Below the pieces are notes generated by a model. It saw nothing but the letters and a program-made list of their open reading frames with translations. It did no database searches and was not told where the DNA came from. A stretch of DNA of 58,219 nucleotides from an uncultured Myxococcales bacterium. GTDB lineage: Bacteria; Myxococcota_A; UBA9042; DTJE01. Location: NCBI GenBank assembly GCA_903847405.1, contig CAINDP010000133.1:1-58219 (forward strand). Reading direction: 5' to 3'. The translations under genes and the position numbers were made by a program. Position 1 is the first letter of the stretch. Each line of letters starts with the position of its first letter. This document shows, one piece after another, positions 16,614-26,071 of the stretch.

Positions 16614-18749
16614 CTACTTCCCGGCCGATTCCTTCTTCTGCATGTTCGCGCCCCAGCGTGCCAGCAGGAACGTCACGACGATCAGCACCACGAACATCCC
16701 CAGGCTGATCGCCTGGCCCGGGAAGCCGTCGTACCAGGCCGTGGCGGTTTCCCGCAGCGTGGTCACGCCGGCGTCGGTGGTGACCACGTCGTAGTCCACG
16801 CCGATGCTGAGGTACCGGATCGCGTAGGACGTCCAGTCCAGGCGCAGCACCGCGGACACGATGCCGATGATCGCCGCGCCGGCCATCATGCCCGACGCGA
16901 TCAGGGTGCCCTGGCTGTTGCGGGCCTCGCGTTCCTCGGGGGTGCGGCCGGACCGTTCGACCAGCCACGCCACCGCGCCGCCGGCCAGGACGACAGCGTT
17001 GATGCTGATGGGCAGGTACATGCCCAGGGCGAAGGCCAGCGTGGGCATGCCGGCCATGGTGATCAGCAGGCTGATGATCGCGCCCAGGCCGTACAGCAGG
17101 TAGGGCTGCTCGCCGCCGGTCATCAGGCCCCGGACGACGGCCGCGATCATGTTGGCCTGGGGCGCGGGCAGGACGTCCTCGTTGCTGACCATCACGCCGC
17201 CCTTCATCACCAGGAAGTGGTAGCCCTGGTCCATGACCGGGATGACGAAGGCGCAGACCAGCGCCGCGATGGCCAGACCCAGGAACTTCCAGCCTTCCTG
17301 GCGGCGCGGCGTGGCGCCGATCCAGTAGCCGACCTTGAAGTCGGAAATCAGGCCGCCCGCGACGGACAGGGCCGTGCAGACTGCGGTGCCGATGACCAGC
17401 GCCACGAAGATGCCGGTGCTGCCCGACAGGCCGACGCCGGTCATGACCAGCGACGCCAGGACGACGGTGACCAGCGTCATGCCGGACACGGGGTTCGTGC
17501 CGACGATGGCGATGGCTTCGGCCGCGACGGGCGTGAACAGGAAGCACAGCAGGAAGGCGATCAGCATGCCGATGATGGAGTACATCGCCGACTGGCCCAG
17601 GTCGTAGCCGCCCGCGCCCATGCACACGACGAAGAACAGGATGCCCATGGCCAGGATCGACAGGACCTGGATCAGCAGGACCTGCGAGGGGGCCAGGTCG
17701 CGCTGGGTCCGTTCGGCGCCGTCGGGGCCCTTGTGCGTCAGGCCCTTGAAGCCCAGCGACACGGACCCGATGATGATGCGGCCCATGCGGATCAGGCCGA
17801 TGACGCCCGCCGTAGCGATGGCGCCGATGGCGATGGGCTTGATGAACGCCGCGAAGATCGCCTGGGCGCTCATGGTCGAAACCGTGTAGGCGACGCCGGC
17901 CGACGTGATGGTGCCGGCCTGGCCGCCCACCAGGAAGATCAGCGGGACCATGACCATGTAGGCCAGCACGCTGCCGGCCATGATGATCGCCGCGTACTTG
18001 ACGCCGATGATGTAGCCCAGGCCGAACAGCGCCGCGATGCCGTTCATCTTCAGTTCGATGCGGAAGTTGTACAGCCACTCGCCGGCGCCGCCCAGGAGGG
18101 TCTTGGTGGTCAAGGCCGGGTTCCAGGCGTGGACGACCTCGACCAGGAAGTCGTAGGCGGCGCCCAGACCGAAGGAGGCCAGCAGGACCTTGCCCGCGCC
18201 GCCGCCGGAGGACTCGCCGGACACCAGGATTTCGTTGATGGCGGTGGCTTCGGGGAAGGGCAGTTCGCCGTGGCGCTCGGCCACGAAGTACTTTCGCAGC
18301 GGGATGATCAGGACCACGCCCAGGGCGCCGCCGATGAAGCACGCCAGGAAGATCTGCCACCACTCGGGGGTGACGTTGTTCAGGTAAAGGGCGGGGATGA
18401 CGAAGGCGGCGCCGGCGGCCACGACGCCCGAGGCCTGGCCCACCGACTGCACGATGACGTTTTCCAGGATCGTGCTGCGGGTCTTGCGCATGCGGCCGAA
18501 GAAAATGGCGGCCACGGCGATCGGGATGGCCGCCTCGATGCCGCTGCCCGCACGCAGGGCGATATACACGCAGGCCGCCGAAAAGATGACGACCATCAGG
18601 AGGCCCAGGCCGATGGACCACCGCGTGGTTTCCGGCATGGAACTGCCGGCGGCCACGATCGGGTCGTAGCGCTCGCCCGGTTCCAGCTTGCGATAGGCGT
18701 TCTGCGGCAGCAGGCGTCCCGAAGTGTTCGTCGGCGCGGTCCCGTGCAT
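16614..18749 (-). CDS. OPT family oligopeptide transporter
   Basis: 711 residues, about 15 membrane spans, matching the bacterial OPT family (oligopeptide or metal-chelate symporters). Typical family features seen are the N-terminal LRAGSGIEAAIPIAVAAIFF, GELPFPEATAINEILVSGES, the DFKVGYWIGATPRRQE loop and TLAFALGMYLPISINAVVLAGG. Start ATG at 18747-18749 with GGGAGG upstream, in the 115-base gap shared with the divergent DPG-repeat lipoprotein. The N-terminus is cytosolic. The substrate may be short peptides; with the POT transporter and dipeptidase 33 kb away it suggests growth on peptides (inference). Confidence 0.95.
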   Translation of the reverse strand: MHGTAPTNTSGRLLPQNAYRKLEPGERYDPIVAAGSSMPETTRWSIGLGLLMVVIFSAACVYIALRAGSGIEAAIPIAVAAIFFGRMRKTRSTILENVIVQSVGQASGVVAAGAAFVIPALYLNNVTPEWWQIFLACFIGGALGVVLIIPLRKYFVAERHGELPFPEATAINEILVSGESSGGGAGKVLLASFGLGAAYDFLVEVVHAWNPALTTKTLLGGAGEWLYNFRIELKMNGIAALFGLGYIIGVKYAAIIMAGSVLAYMVMVPLIFLVGGQAGTITSAGVAYTVSTMSAQAIFAAFIKPIAIGAIATAGVIGLIRMGRIIIGSVSLGFKGLTHKGPDGAERTQRDLAPSQVLLIQVLSILAMGILFFVVCMGAGGYDLGQSAMYSIIGMLIAFLLCFLFTPVAAEAIAIVGTNPVSGMTLVTVVLASLVMTGVGLSGSTGIFVALVIGTAVCTALSVAGGLISDFKVGYWIGATPRRQEGWKFLGLAIAALVCAFVIPVMDQGYHFLVMKGGVMVSNEDVLPAPQANMIAAVVRGLMTGGEQPYLLYGLGAIISLLITMAGMPTLAFALGMYLPISINAVVLAGGAVAWLVERSGRTPEEREARNSQGTLIASGMMAGAAIIGIVSAVLRLDWTSYAIRYLSIGVDYDVVTTDAGVTTLRETATAWYDGFPGQAISLGMFVVLIVVTFLLARWGANMQKKESAGK

Positions 18750-18864
18750 CGTCCGTTCCTCCCACTCAGCCCCCAGGCGGGCTGGATTCCGGCGAAGCAT
18801 AGAACAGGCGCGGGTGCAGGGGAAGCGGGCCGATCGGTGGCCCGAGGGGAGGCGGAGCGGCATA

Positions 18865-20775
18865 ATGAGGGGCACCCGGAAAAGCGAGAGGGGCATGCGT
18901 CGGTGGTCCTGGATGATCGTGCTGGTGATGGCCGCCTGTGGCGGGGGCGGGCAGGCCGGCAAGGATTTCGGGGGAGCGGACGTTCCCGTGGACCGGGACG
19001 TCGTGCTGGAGTTGCCGGCGCTGGACGAAGGCGGGGATGCGGAGGATGCGCCGCAGTGGGACGCGTCGCGGGATCTGGGGCAGGACGCCGGGCACGAGGT
19101 CGGCGAGGACGATTCGGGGGACGATCCGGGGAACGATTCGGGGAGCGTGGACCCGGGGAGCGTGGATCCGGGGACCGAGGATCCGGGGACCGAGGATCCG
19201 GGGGTGACCGATCCGGGTGCGAGCGACCCGGGTGAGGGCGATCCGGGCACGGCGGATCCCGGGGGCTCCGATCCAGGGGCCGAGGATCCGGGAGCGAACG
19301 AGGATCCCGGTGCAACCGATCCGGGCGCAACCGATCCGGGCGCAACCGATCCGGGCAGCGTCGATCCCGGCGCCGTCGATCCAGGTCCGACCGATCCGGG
19401 TCCCGTCGATCCCGGACCCCTGGATCCCGGGACCCCCGACCCCGGCCCCGTCGATCCCGGCCCGATGGACCCCGGCACCATCGACAATGGAACCGTCTGC
19501 GACGACCCGGTGGTGGGCCGCTTCCTGGCGCCCGCCTGGGCCGGCGGCCCCTGGCCGAACGCCACGTCCTGGGACGGGGCCTGGTCCCCGACCGTCTTCC
19601 CGATCCCGGGCCTGTTCGACAACGAATACGGGGACGGGCACCTCAGTGGCGGCACCCCGACGCCCATCCTCCCGCCCGGAAAGTGGGACTGGGTGGACGC
19701 GGACAACGACCAGGCGAACTGGCGGAATTTCTACACGAACAAGGGCGAGTTCCTGAAACTGAAGGACGGCTGCGGCCGGCAGTTCGGGTGGAAATTCGTG
19801 TCGAAGTTGGACTACGTGGACGCCATCGACTTTGCCGGCCCGGCCGAGTACCTCGAGGGTTCGGCGGGCACCGACCTGCTGCTGCTGGGCACCGAGGGGG
19901 CGATCCACAGCATCGCGGGCTCGATGGCGGGCGGCCCCGACGTCCTGGTGTTCGGCAAGTCCTTCAGCCTGGACTACCGGACGGGGGCATCGGGGGACCT
20001 GAACGCCGCGAACGACGACGACCTGGTGATCGCCGGGTGCGTGATGGACGCGGGCACCACCTATCCCATCTACACGACGACCGTCCACACGGGCCCCGGC
20101 GCCGACGTGGTCTTCGCGCGCAACCTGCGGGCCTCGGCCGTCGATGCGGGCAACGGGGCCGGCGGCCGCACCGATACCCTGGACCCGCTGGACGGCGACG
20201 ACCTCGTCGTGCTGGGCGGCAACGTGAAGGACGTGCGGTTCTTCGGCGGGCGGGGCAACGACACGCTGGTCTGGTACACCGATCAGATGAACGAAAAAAC
20301 CGCGTTCCAGGGCGGCGACTTCTTTGGCGGCGGGGGTGCGGGCGATGCCCTGTGGGGCGATCCGGGCACCGATCGCCTGGTCTACGTCATCCCGACAACC
20401 ACGTCCCTGGTGAAGGTCCCCCAGGACCCCGCGACGACGAACTTCCTGCTGGTCATGCGGGAAAACGCCGGCGGAGGCGTGGACGACCCCATCTGGGACC
20501 AGCCGACGGTCAACGACCCCTACGCCAAGTACTGCAGCACCTGCGGGACGGGACCGGGCGACCAGCACACGCTGTTCGTCCAGTACGTGTCCGCCGACGG
20601 CCGCGTGAACACCGGGTACGTGTCGGTGACCGCGTTCGAGGAACTGCAGGTGGGCATCGGGCCCGCCGCACAGGTCTACCGCCTGGACCAGGTCAACGGC
20701 CGGCTGATCCTGGCGTCCGACCTGTCCCCCGTCACCCCGCCCCCCTTCCCGCTGGAGTGGTGCGCGATGCGGTAG
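18865..20775 (+). CDS. Lipoprotein with 22-fold DPG pentapeptide repeat and RTX-like domain
   Basis: 636 residues from the ATG at 18865 (GGAG 7 bases upstream); ATG 18895 would give a shorter signal, MRRWSWMIVLVMAAC, and is an equal alternative. The lipobox is followed by an acidic linker and a run of about 22 DPGxx units. The folded part (about residue 215 onward) has Gly/Asp-rich turns like RTX calcium-binding repeats (FFGGRGNDTLV, GDALWGDPGTDRLVY, DPLDGDDLVVLGG), suggesting a calcium-stabilised beta roll. The long repeat should act as a stiff, negatively charged stalk that holds the domain away from the outer membrane. Function otherwise unknown. Confidence 0.82.
   Translation: MRGTRKSERGMRRWSWMIVLVMAACGGGGQAGKDFGGADVPVDRDVVLELPALDEGGDAEDAPQWDASRDLGQDAGHEVGEDDSGDDPGNDSGSVDPGSVDPGTEDPGTEDPGVTDPGASDPGEGDPGTADPGGSDPGAEDPGANEDPGATDPGATDPGATDPGSVDPGAVDPGPTDPGPVDPGPLDPGTPDPGPVDPGPMDPGTIDNGTVCDDPVVGRFLAPAWAGGPWPNATSWDGAWSPTVFPIPGLFDNEYGDGHLSGGTPTPILPPGKWDWVDADNDQANWRNFYTNKGEFLKLKDGCGRQFGWKFVSKLDYVDAIDFAGPAEYLEGSAGTDLLLLGTEGAIHSIAGSMAGGPDVLVFGKSFSLDYRTGASGDLNAANDDDLVIAGCVMDAGTTYPIYTTTVHTGPGADVVFARNLRASAVDAGNGAGGRTDTLDPLDGDDLVVLGGNVKDVRFFGGRGNDTLVWYTDQMNEKTAFQGGDFFGGGGAGDALWGDPGTDRLVYVIPTTTSLVKVPQDPATTNFLLVMRENAGGGVDDPIWDQPTVNDPYAKYCSTCGTGPGDQHTLFVQYVSADGRVNTGYVSVTAFEELQVGIGPAAQVYRLDQVNGRLILASDLSPVTPPPFPLEWCAMR
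19138..19494 (+). repeat. 15-base minisatellite coding (DPGxx)n
   Basis: About 22 consecutive units of GATCCGGG plus 7 variable bases code for Asp-Pro-Gly-x-x. One unit carries an extra codon (GANEDPG). Three successive ATDPG units are almost identical in DNA, a sign of recent slippage or unequal exchange. Length should vary between strains. Confidence 0.93.
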
Positions 20776-20790
20776 CCGCCGTCCGCCCCG

Positions 20791-22203
20791 TCACTTCGCC
20801 CGCGACAGGCCCTCGACACCCTGGGGCAGCGTCCGCCCGGTCAGTTCCACCATCGTCGGGTAGATATCCACCGTGCGCATCGGGCCTTCGAACAGCGGCG
20901 CGTTGCACAGGACCGGGACGTGGGCGTGCTGGGCGTGCAGGCCGCCGTGGGTGCCCCGGGGCTCCTGGTATTCGAACCAGTCCCGCAGGTCGAAGCCCAG
21001 GCGGGAGGTCACCAGCAGGTCGCCGGAACGCGGCGACCGGGCCCACGTCAACAGCCCGAAGGGCGCGTCCGGGTAGGCGGAGTCCTCGGTGCAGTGCAGG
21101 GCCGTTTCCACGTCCATCGTCGCGGGCAGGGGGCCGTACCCGAAGGGATCCGTGCCCTCGACCACGTAGATCAGGCCGCCCGGAACCTCCCGCATGCGGG
21201 CCGCGCCGCCGTGGCCGGTCACGCGCAGCCAGCCGTCCCGGGTACGCCACGCCACGTGATCGACGGCCTCGTTCGACAGCAGGCCCATCGCGAAGGCGCG
21301 GAAACGTTCCGGGTCCGGGCGGCCCAGGTCCCAGCCGTCGCCCTTGAAGTACACGTTGGCCATGCCGTTGCCGGAGGGCAGCACGACGGCCTCGAACCCC
21401 CGCGGCGGCGTCGGCCACCGCTTGTAGGTCAGCGTCGTTCCGAAGACCGACGCGACCGTGCGGTCCAGCGCGTAGTGCGTGTGGGTGGCGCTCTGGCCGT
21501 GATCCGCGGACAGGACGACCAGCGTCGTGTCGGCCTGGCCCCGGCGTGCCAGGCGATCGAAGAGGCGCCCGATCACGCCGTCCATGTTGCGGTAGGTGGC
21601 GAGGGCCTCCGGCGAGGTCGGGCCGAACCGGTGGCCCACCTCGTCGGCCGAAGGGAACACGCTGAACACGAACCCGGCGTGCCCGTCGATCGCGCGGTTC
21701 TGCGCGGCCTCGGCGTCGGCGTCGCAGCGCAGCCAGTCCTTGGTCAGGAAGCCGCGGACGAAGGACGGGATCTTGGTCCAGCGGGTCAGCAGCGCCCGGT
21801 CGGGGCTGCCGCGGGTGTACCAGGCGAACACGTATTGCGTGTCGGGCCAGACCGCGGCCAGGGTCGGGGTGAAGGGGGCCACGTCCCCGTTCAGGTTCGA
21901 CACCTTGAACGGGGTCAGGTAGGACCGGACGCTGTGCCGGACGCTCTTGCGCAGGGCGTGCGCGGGGCGATCGAACCAGTAGACGCCGGGGGCGCCCAGG
22001 GTGCCCGGGAAGCAGCCCGTCATGAACGGCAGGTGGGCCGGGCCCGACACGGTGGGGAAGCCGGCGACCGCACGTCGCACCCGGCCGTCCGGCGCCAGAT
22101 GCGTACGGATGTTCGGCAGGTCGCCGGCGTCCATCAGTTGCTGGAACACGTCCCAGCGGGCACCGTCGAACAGCAGGAAGATCGTGCGCAGGAACGGCGT
22201 CAT
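20791..22203 (-). CDS. Type I phosphodiesterase / alkaline phosphatase-fold enzyme
   Basis: 470 residues of the phosphodiesterase/nucleotide pyrophosphatase branch of the alkaline phosphatase superfamily. Metal and nucleophile motifs: FLLFDGARWD near residue 10, FPTVSGPAHLPFMTG (Thr/Ser nucleophile region, about 48-62), DEVGHRFGP, SADHGQS (second metal site) and a late H-x-H region, GLHAQHAHVP. No signal peptide is evident, so it may act in the cytosol or at the inner face of the membrane. It is the last gene of an operon with a membrane glycosyltransferase (ATGA overlap at 22200-22203) and an LPG-synthase-TM protein, so it may trim phosphate-linked lipid or glycan headgroups; that role is inferred. 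Confidence 0.85.
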   Translation of the reverse strand: MTPFLRTIFLLFDGARWDVFQQLMDAGDLPNIRTHLAPDGRVRRAVAGFPTVSGPAHLPFMTGCFPGTLGAPGVYWFDRPAHALRKSVRHSVRSYLTPFKVSNLNGDVAPFTPTLAAVWPDTQYVFAWYTRGSPDRALLTRWTKIPSFVRGFLTKDWLRCDADAEAAQNRAIDGHAGFVFSVFPSADEVGHRFGPTSPEALATYRNMDGVIGRLFDRLARRGQADTTLVVLSADHGQSATHTHYALDRTVASVFGTTLTYKRWPTPPRGFEAVVLPSGNGMANVYFKGDGWDLGRPDPERFRAFAMGLLSNEAVDHVAWRTRDGWLRVTGHGGAARMREVPGGLIYVVEGTDPFGYGPLPATMDVETALHCTEDSAYPDAPFGLLTWARSPRSGDLLVTSRLGFDLRDWFEYQEPRGTHGGLHAQHAHVPVLCNAPLFEGPMRTVDIYPTMVELTGRTLPQGVEGLSRAK

Positions 22204-24071
22204 GGAGCCTCCACAGGGTCCGCCGGTGCAGACCCCGGGAACAGGTATACGCGGATCGAGGCTCCCAGTCGACGATCCGGCGTGCGGTCGGCCAGGAACG
22301 GGAACAGTCCGTCCGGGTGGGCGTCGCTGCGCAGCAGGAAGCGGTTTTCGCTGACGTACAGCGTGGTCGGGCCGGGAAGGATCCTGGGATCGGTCGGTTC
22401 GCGCCAGGGTTCCACCGGCGTGCCGTAGTCCGCGGGCTGCGCCGTGCCGGAAACGGCGGCCAGGCAGCGGCGGCCGTCCGTGCAGTGCGTCCGGGCGTCC
22501 GCATCCAGGGCGGGAAGGTCCTGTCCCCAGTCCAGGTTGCTGTCGGCCAGGTGGCGCCCGCCGTTGGGCGTGCCGCCGGCGAGGACGTTGAAGAACGCCA
22601 GGTGGTCCGGCGAGGCCGCGACCGCGACGCCCGCGTGGGCGGCGACCAGGGCCACGGACGCGGCGGCCATCGCGGCGGTGCGGGTGCGCGTCGCGACGGA
22701 AACCGCCGGACCCCGGACGTATGCCATCGCGGCGTCCCAGCACCGGCCCACCAGCCAGCCCGTGCCCAGGCACAGGAACGGGATCGCGGGCAGCACGTAG
22801 CGGTGCCCGATGTTGATCGTCTGGACGCTGCAGGCCGCCACCCACAGCAGGGGCGGCACCGCGAGGAACACCCAGGAGGGATCGGAAGCGTCGTTTGCGC
22901 CCGTCCCGACGCCGCCTCGGGACGATCCATGTCGCGCGACGGCCCACAGCCCCGCGCCGGCGACCCACGCCCACAGCAGCAGGGAGGGCAGGGTGGACTT
23001 GTACAGGAACGTGCGGAGGAAGTAGGTGCGGAACCCGCTGCGGTCGTAGTCCCCGTCCAGGTACTGGTAGAAGTCCCGGTCCTCCCAGGCGTCCTGCCGG
23101 GCCGCGTGGAACGCCTGGGCGCCCAGGCCCTTCAGGAACGAGTAGGCGGGGATGGGCACGGCCGCCATGTCGTCCGCCGACACGCCGATCGCGTCGGCGA
23201 CCTGGCGGATGCCGTCCTGGACGGCGGCGCGTTCGCGCATCGCCGCGATCTGGGGGTCCTGGGACAGCGACCGGACCTCGAACCCGTAGGCCGCCCACAC
23301 CATCGCCAGAGACAGGCCGATCGCCGCGATCCACCATCGCCAACCAGGTGCAGGCGCGGCGATCGCGCGTCGGCCGCCGGCCAGGCGCCACGCCGCGGCC
23401 GTCACCGCCAGGATCGGCACCAGCAGAAGCCCCGCGAACCGGGTCAGGGTCGCGATCGTCACCAGGGCCGCCAGCCCCAGCAGCCGGGGCCCGGTCGGCG
23501 CGCGAAGGAATCGCTCGAAGGCCCTCACGGCCAGGAACACCGCCAGCGTCAGCGCCAGGTCCGTCGTCGCCAGCGTGCCGTGAGCCAGGACCGTGGGTTC
23601 GAAGGCCAGCGCCGCCGCGGCCGCCAGTCCCGCCGCGCCGCCCCAGCGCCGCCGGGCCTCGCGGGCGACGCCAATCACCAGCGCCGCGCACAGCAGCAGG
23701 ATCGGCAGGCGCGCCAGGTCCAGGATCGTCCGCCAGGGCAGGACGTTGTGGAACAGGAACTCGCGGCCGTACGGGTGCCAGTCGATGCCCAGGGACGGGT
23801 GGTCCGGGTGGGCGTCCACGCCGGCCAGCAGCAGGGGCACGGCCATGGCAAACCGTGCCAGGGGCGGGTGGGTCGGGTCCGCGTGCCGGCCCGTCGCCAG
23901 CAACGCCACCCCGGACGGGAAGTTCGCCAGTTCGTCGCTGACCGCACCCAGGCGCGATTGCGATGCCCACTGCGTGCCGGCGGCAACCACCACGATCAGC
24001 GACAGCCCCAGCCACCATGCGGTTGTAGGCGCGCGGACGCCTCGTCCGGAGGTGCCTGGATCACGCGGCAT
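22200..24071 (-). CDS. GT39-like (ArnT/PMT type) membrane glycosyltransferase
   Basis: 623 residues, around 11-12 membrane spans. The first loop has SDELANFPSG followed by DPTHPPLARF, the acidic pair and HPPL pattern of GT-C glycosyltransferases that use a polyprenyl-phosphate sugar donor. A long extracytoplasmic C-terminal part contains DSNLDWGQDLPAL, common in bacterial GT39-like proteins. The start at 24071 overlaps the upstream gene by 11 bases. Partner genes suggest it glycosylates a lipid or surface polymer; acceptor unknown. Confidence 0.87.
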   Translation of the reverse strand: MPRDPGTSGRGVRAPTTAWWLGLSLIVVVAAGTQWASQSRLGAVSDELANFPSGVALLATGRHADPTHPPLARFAMAVPLLLAGVDAHPDHPSLGIDWHPYGREFLFHNVLPWRTILDLARLPILLLCAALVIGVAREARRRWGGAAGLAAAAALAFEPTVLAHGTLATTDLALTLAVFLAVRAFERFLRAPTGPRLLGLAALVTIATLTRFAGLLLVPILAVTAAAWRLAGGRRAIAAPAPGWRWWIAAIGLSLAMVWAAYGFEVRSLSQDPQIAAMRERAAVQDGIRQVADAIGVSADDMAAVPIPAYSFLKGLGAQAFHAARQDAWEDRDFYQYLDGDYDRSGFRTYFLRTFLYKSTLPSLLLWAWVAGAGLWAVARHGSSRGGVGTGANDASDPSWVFLAVPPLLWVAACSVQTINIGHRYVLPAIPFLCLGTGWLVGRCWDAAMAYVRGPAVSVATRTRTAAMAAASVALVAAHAGVAVAASPDHLAFFNVLAGGTPNGGRHLADSNLDWGQDLPALDADARTHCTDGRRCLAAVSGTAQPADYGTPVEPWREPTDPRILPGPTTLYVSENRFLLRSDAHPDGLFPFLADRTPDRRLGASIRVYLFPGSAPADPVEAP

Positions 24072-25044
24072 CGGCGGCCCTCCCGCGCGACATCGCCATC
24101 CCGACCAGCAGGCCCACCCCGATCCACAGCAGTCCCCGGACGCGCCGGACCAGGCTGAACGCGACGCCCGTCGCCGGGTCCATCCCCAGCGCCTGGAACA
24201 GCACGAGGTGCCCGCCTTCGGCCGCGCCGATCTGCAGCGGGATGAAGGCAAACACCAGGTTCAGCAGCACGCTGACGGTCTGGATCAACAGGGCCTGGAG
24301 GATCCCGACCGGGCAGCCCATCAGGGTCAGCAGCACCGCGGCGTCCACCGTCGCGATGCTGCGCGACGCCAGGTGCCAGGCCATCGACGCGGCAAAGTCG
24401 ACGCGACGCCCGCGGTAGAACCCCCCGATCGCGGCATCGATGCGGTCGGCGGCGGGCCGGTGGCGTTCGATCGCGCCGGGGCGGATGCCCAGACGGCGTC
24501 CCAGGTCCAGGGCCCGGCCCAGCAGCCCGCGGGCCTGCAGGCCGAAGGCCAGCCCGACCAGGACCGCGATGGCCGCGAAGGCAACCGCCAGGCCGCCCCG
24601 TACCCGGGGTTCCAGGTCCAGCATGCCCAGCGACAGGCCCAGCCCGATGGCCAGGAAGACGAAGGTGGCCAGGTAACGGATCGTGTTGTCCACGACCAGC
24701 GACGCCACGACGGTGTCGGCGGGCACGCGTCCCCGCAGCAGCAGGCCCTTCACCGGCTCGCCGCCCAGGTTCATCAGGGGCGTGGCGTTGTTGACGGCCT
24801 CGCCGGCGACGGTCGCCCAGATCAGCCGACCGGCCATGCCCGGCGAACGTCCCGAGGGTCCCAGGACACGGGCCCAGCCCCGGGCGTCGGCGGCGTACCA
24901 CAGCAGGTTCACGGCGGCGAGGGGCCAGAACCAGGCGCCCAGGTGCACGGCGGCGTCCGCGATCGTGCCCGGCCCCACGGCCGCCACGGTCCCGACGAGG
25001 CAGGCCAGTCCGACCGCGAAGAAGATCCGGTTCACCCACTTCAT
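24061..25044 (-). CDS. LPG synthase TM-domain (HpnL/AglD-like) membrane protein
   Basis: 327 residues with about 8 hydrophobic spans and the family pattern of the lysylphosphatidylglycerol synthase TM domain: NNATPLMNLGGEPVKGLLL, VVASLVVDNTIRY, IGAAEGGHLVLFQALG and FSLVRRVRGLLWIGVGL. There is no attached aminoacyl transferase domain, so it is not MprF itself; stand-alone members are often found beside glycosyltransferases and hopanoid or polyprenyl lipid genes and may move lipids. First gene of a three-gene overlapping operon. The divergent region upstream (194 bases) is shared with the SDR gene. Confidence 0.85.
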   Translation of the reverse strand: MKWVNRIFFAVGLACLVGTVAAVGPGTIADAAVHLGAWFWPLAAVNLLWYAADARGWARVLGPSGRSPGMAGRLIWATVAGEAVNNATPLMNLGGEPVKGLLLRGRVPADTVVASLVVDNTIRYLATFVFLAIGLGLSLGMLDLEPRVRGGLAVAFAAIAVLVGLAFGLQARGLLGRALDLGRRLGIRPGAIERHRPAADRIDAAIGGFYRGRRVDFAASMAWHLASRSIATVDAAVLLTLMGCPVGILQALLIQTVSVLLNLVFAFIPLQIGAAEGGHLVLFQALGMDPATGVAFSLVRRVRGLLWIGVGLLVGMAMSRGRAADAA

Positions 25045-25138
25045 CGCGCGCCAGTGTAGCGCAGGTCGGTGGATCGGCCAGAGGCGACTTCGGGGGGAAG
25101 CAACGGCCGCCGGGCTCCTGCCGGGGTCCCGTCATCTT

Positions 25139-25161
25139 GACGCAACGCGGCATCTTGCGTC
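25139..25161. promoter_or_regulatory. Inverted repeat next to a candidate promoter of the SDR gene
   Basis: GACGCAA and TTGCGTC are perfect 7-base arms around a 9-base centre, a layout fitting a dimeric repressor of TetR type. The right arm overlaps a weak -35-like TTGCGT (25155-25160), with TATCCT (25179-25184) 18 bases later as a possible -10. The SDR start codon is at 25239. Repression of the SDR operon is a plausible reading; no regulator gene is adjacent. Confidence 0.4.
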
Positions 25162-25238
25162 GGACGTGTCAAACGGTCTATCCTCCGGGAGTCGTGTCGG
25201 GACGGACGCGACAGTCCGGCTGGAGAAAGGGGGGTTCC

Positions 25239-26045
25239 ATGGGTTCGCTGCAGGACTTCTATCGCGGCAAGAACATCGTGATCACGGGGGCTTCGTCGGG
25301 CATCGGAAAGGATCTGGCCCTGGTGTTCGCCGGATGGGGCGCCCGCCTGGCGCTGTCCGCGCGGCGCAAGGAACTGCTGGACGAGGTTCGTGTCGCGGCC
25401 GAAGCGGCCGGGTCCGAGGCCCTGGTCTACCCCGTGGACGTCACCGACCGCGCGGCCATGCAGGCCATGGCCGAGGACGTCCTGGCCAAGTGGGGCCACG
25501 TGGACATCGTCATCGGCAACGCCGGCGTGGGCGGCCTGAACCCCGCCGACAAGTTCGATCTGGACATCCACAAGCGGACCTACGACATCAACTGCATGGG
25601 GCTGGCCTACACGCTGATGCCCTACGTCCCGTCGATGATCGCGCGCAAATCCGGCCACCTGGTCGGCGTTTCCAGCCTGGCGGCCTTCCGCGGCCGGCCG
25701 AACGCCGCCTCCTACTCGTCCGCCAAGTCGGCCCAGGGCGTGTTCCTGGAGGCCGTGCGGATGGACCTGAAGAAGCACGGCATCAAGGTGTCCGCGGTGC
25801 ATCCGGGCTTCGTTGAAACGCCCATGACCGCCCACGACGAATTCAACATGCCCTTCAAGATCGGCGTCCGCGAGTCGTCCCTGCTGATCGCGCGGGCACT
25901 GCGGCAGGCCAAGCCGCGCTTCCTGTACCCCTGGCAGATGAAGTGGCTGGTGCGCTTCGAGGGGATGCTGCCCTGCGCCGTGTACGACTGGCTGCTGCCC
26001 CGGGTGTCGGGCCAGCGCGACGACATCAAGCCCCGCACGCTGTAG
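25239..26045 (+). CDS. Short-chain dehydrogenase/reductase (SDR)
   Basis: 268 residues, classical SDR: TGASSGIG nucleotide loop (16-23), NAG motif at about 94-96, and the catalytic Ser-Tyr-Lys set with VSSLAAF (Ser145/146), SYSSAK (Tyr159, Lys163). The C-terminal 60 residues (PWQMKWLVRFEGMLPCAVYDWLLPRV) are amphipathic and resemble SDRs that act on lipid or steroid-like substrates at membranes. Start chosen by GGGGGG 4 bases upstream of ATG. Followed after 26 bases by a small membrane protein on the same strand, so probably an operon. Substrate unknown. Confidence 0.93.
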   Translation: MGSLQDFYRGKNIVITGASSGIGKDLALVFAGWGARLALSARRKELLDEVRVAAEAAGSEALVYPVDVTDRAAMQAMAEDVLAKWGHVDIVIGNAGVGGLNPADKFDLDIHKRTYDINCMGLAYTLMPYVPSMIARKSGHLVGVSSLAAFRGRPNAASYSSAKSAQGVFLEAVRMDLKKHGIKVSAVHPGFVETPMTAHDEFNMPFKIGVRESSLLIARALRQAKPRFLYPWQMKWLVRFEGMLPCAVYDWLLPRVSGQRDDIKPRTL

Positions 26046-26071
26046 CAAAGACGCTTGGAGGACGTGACCCG

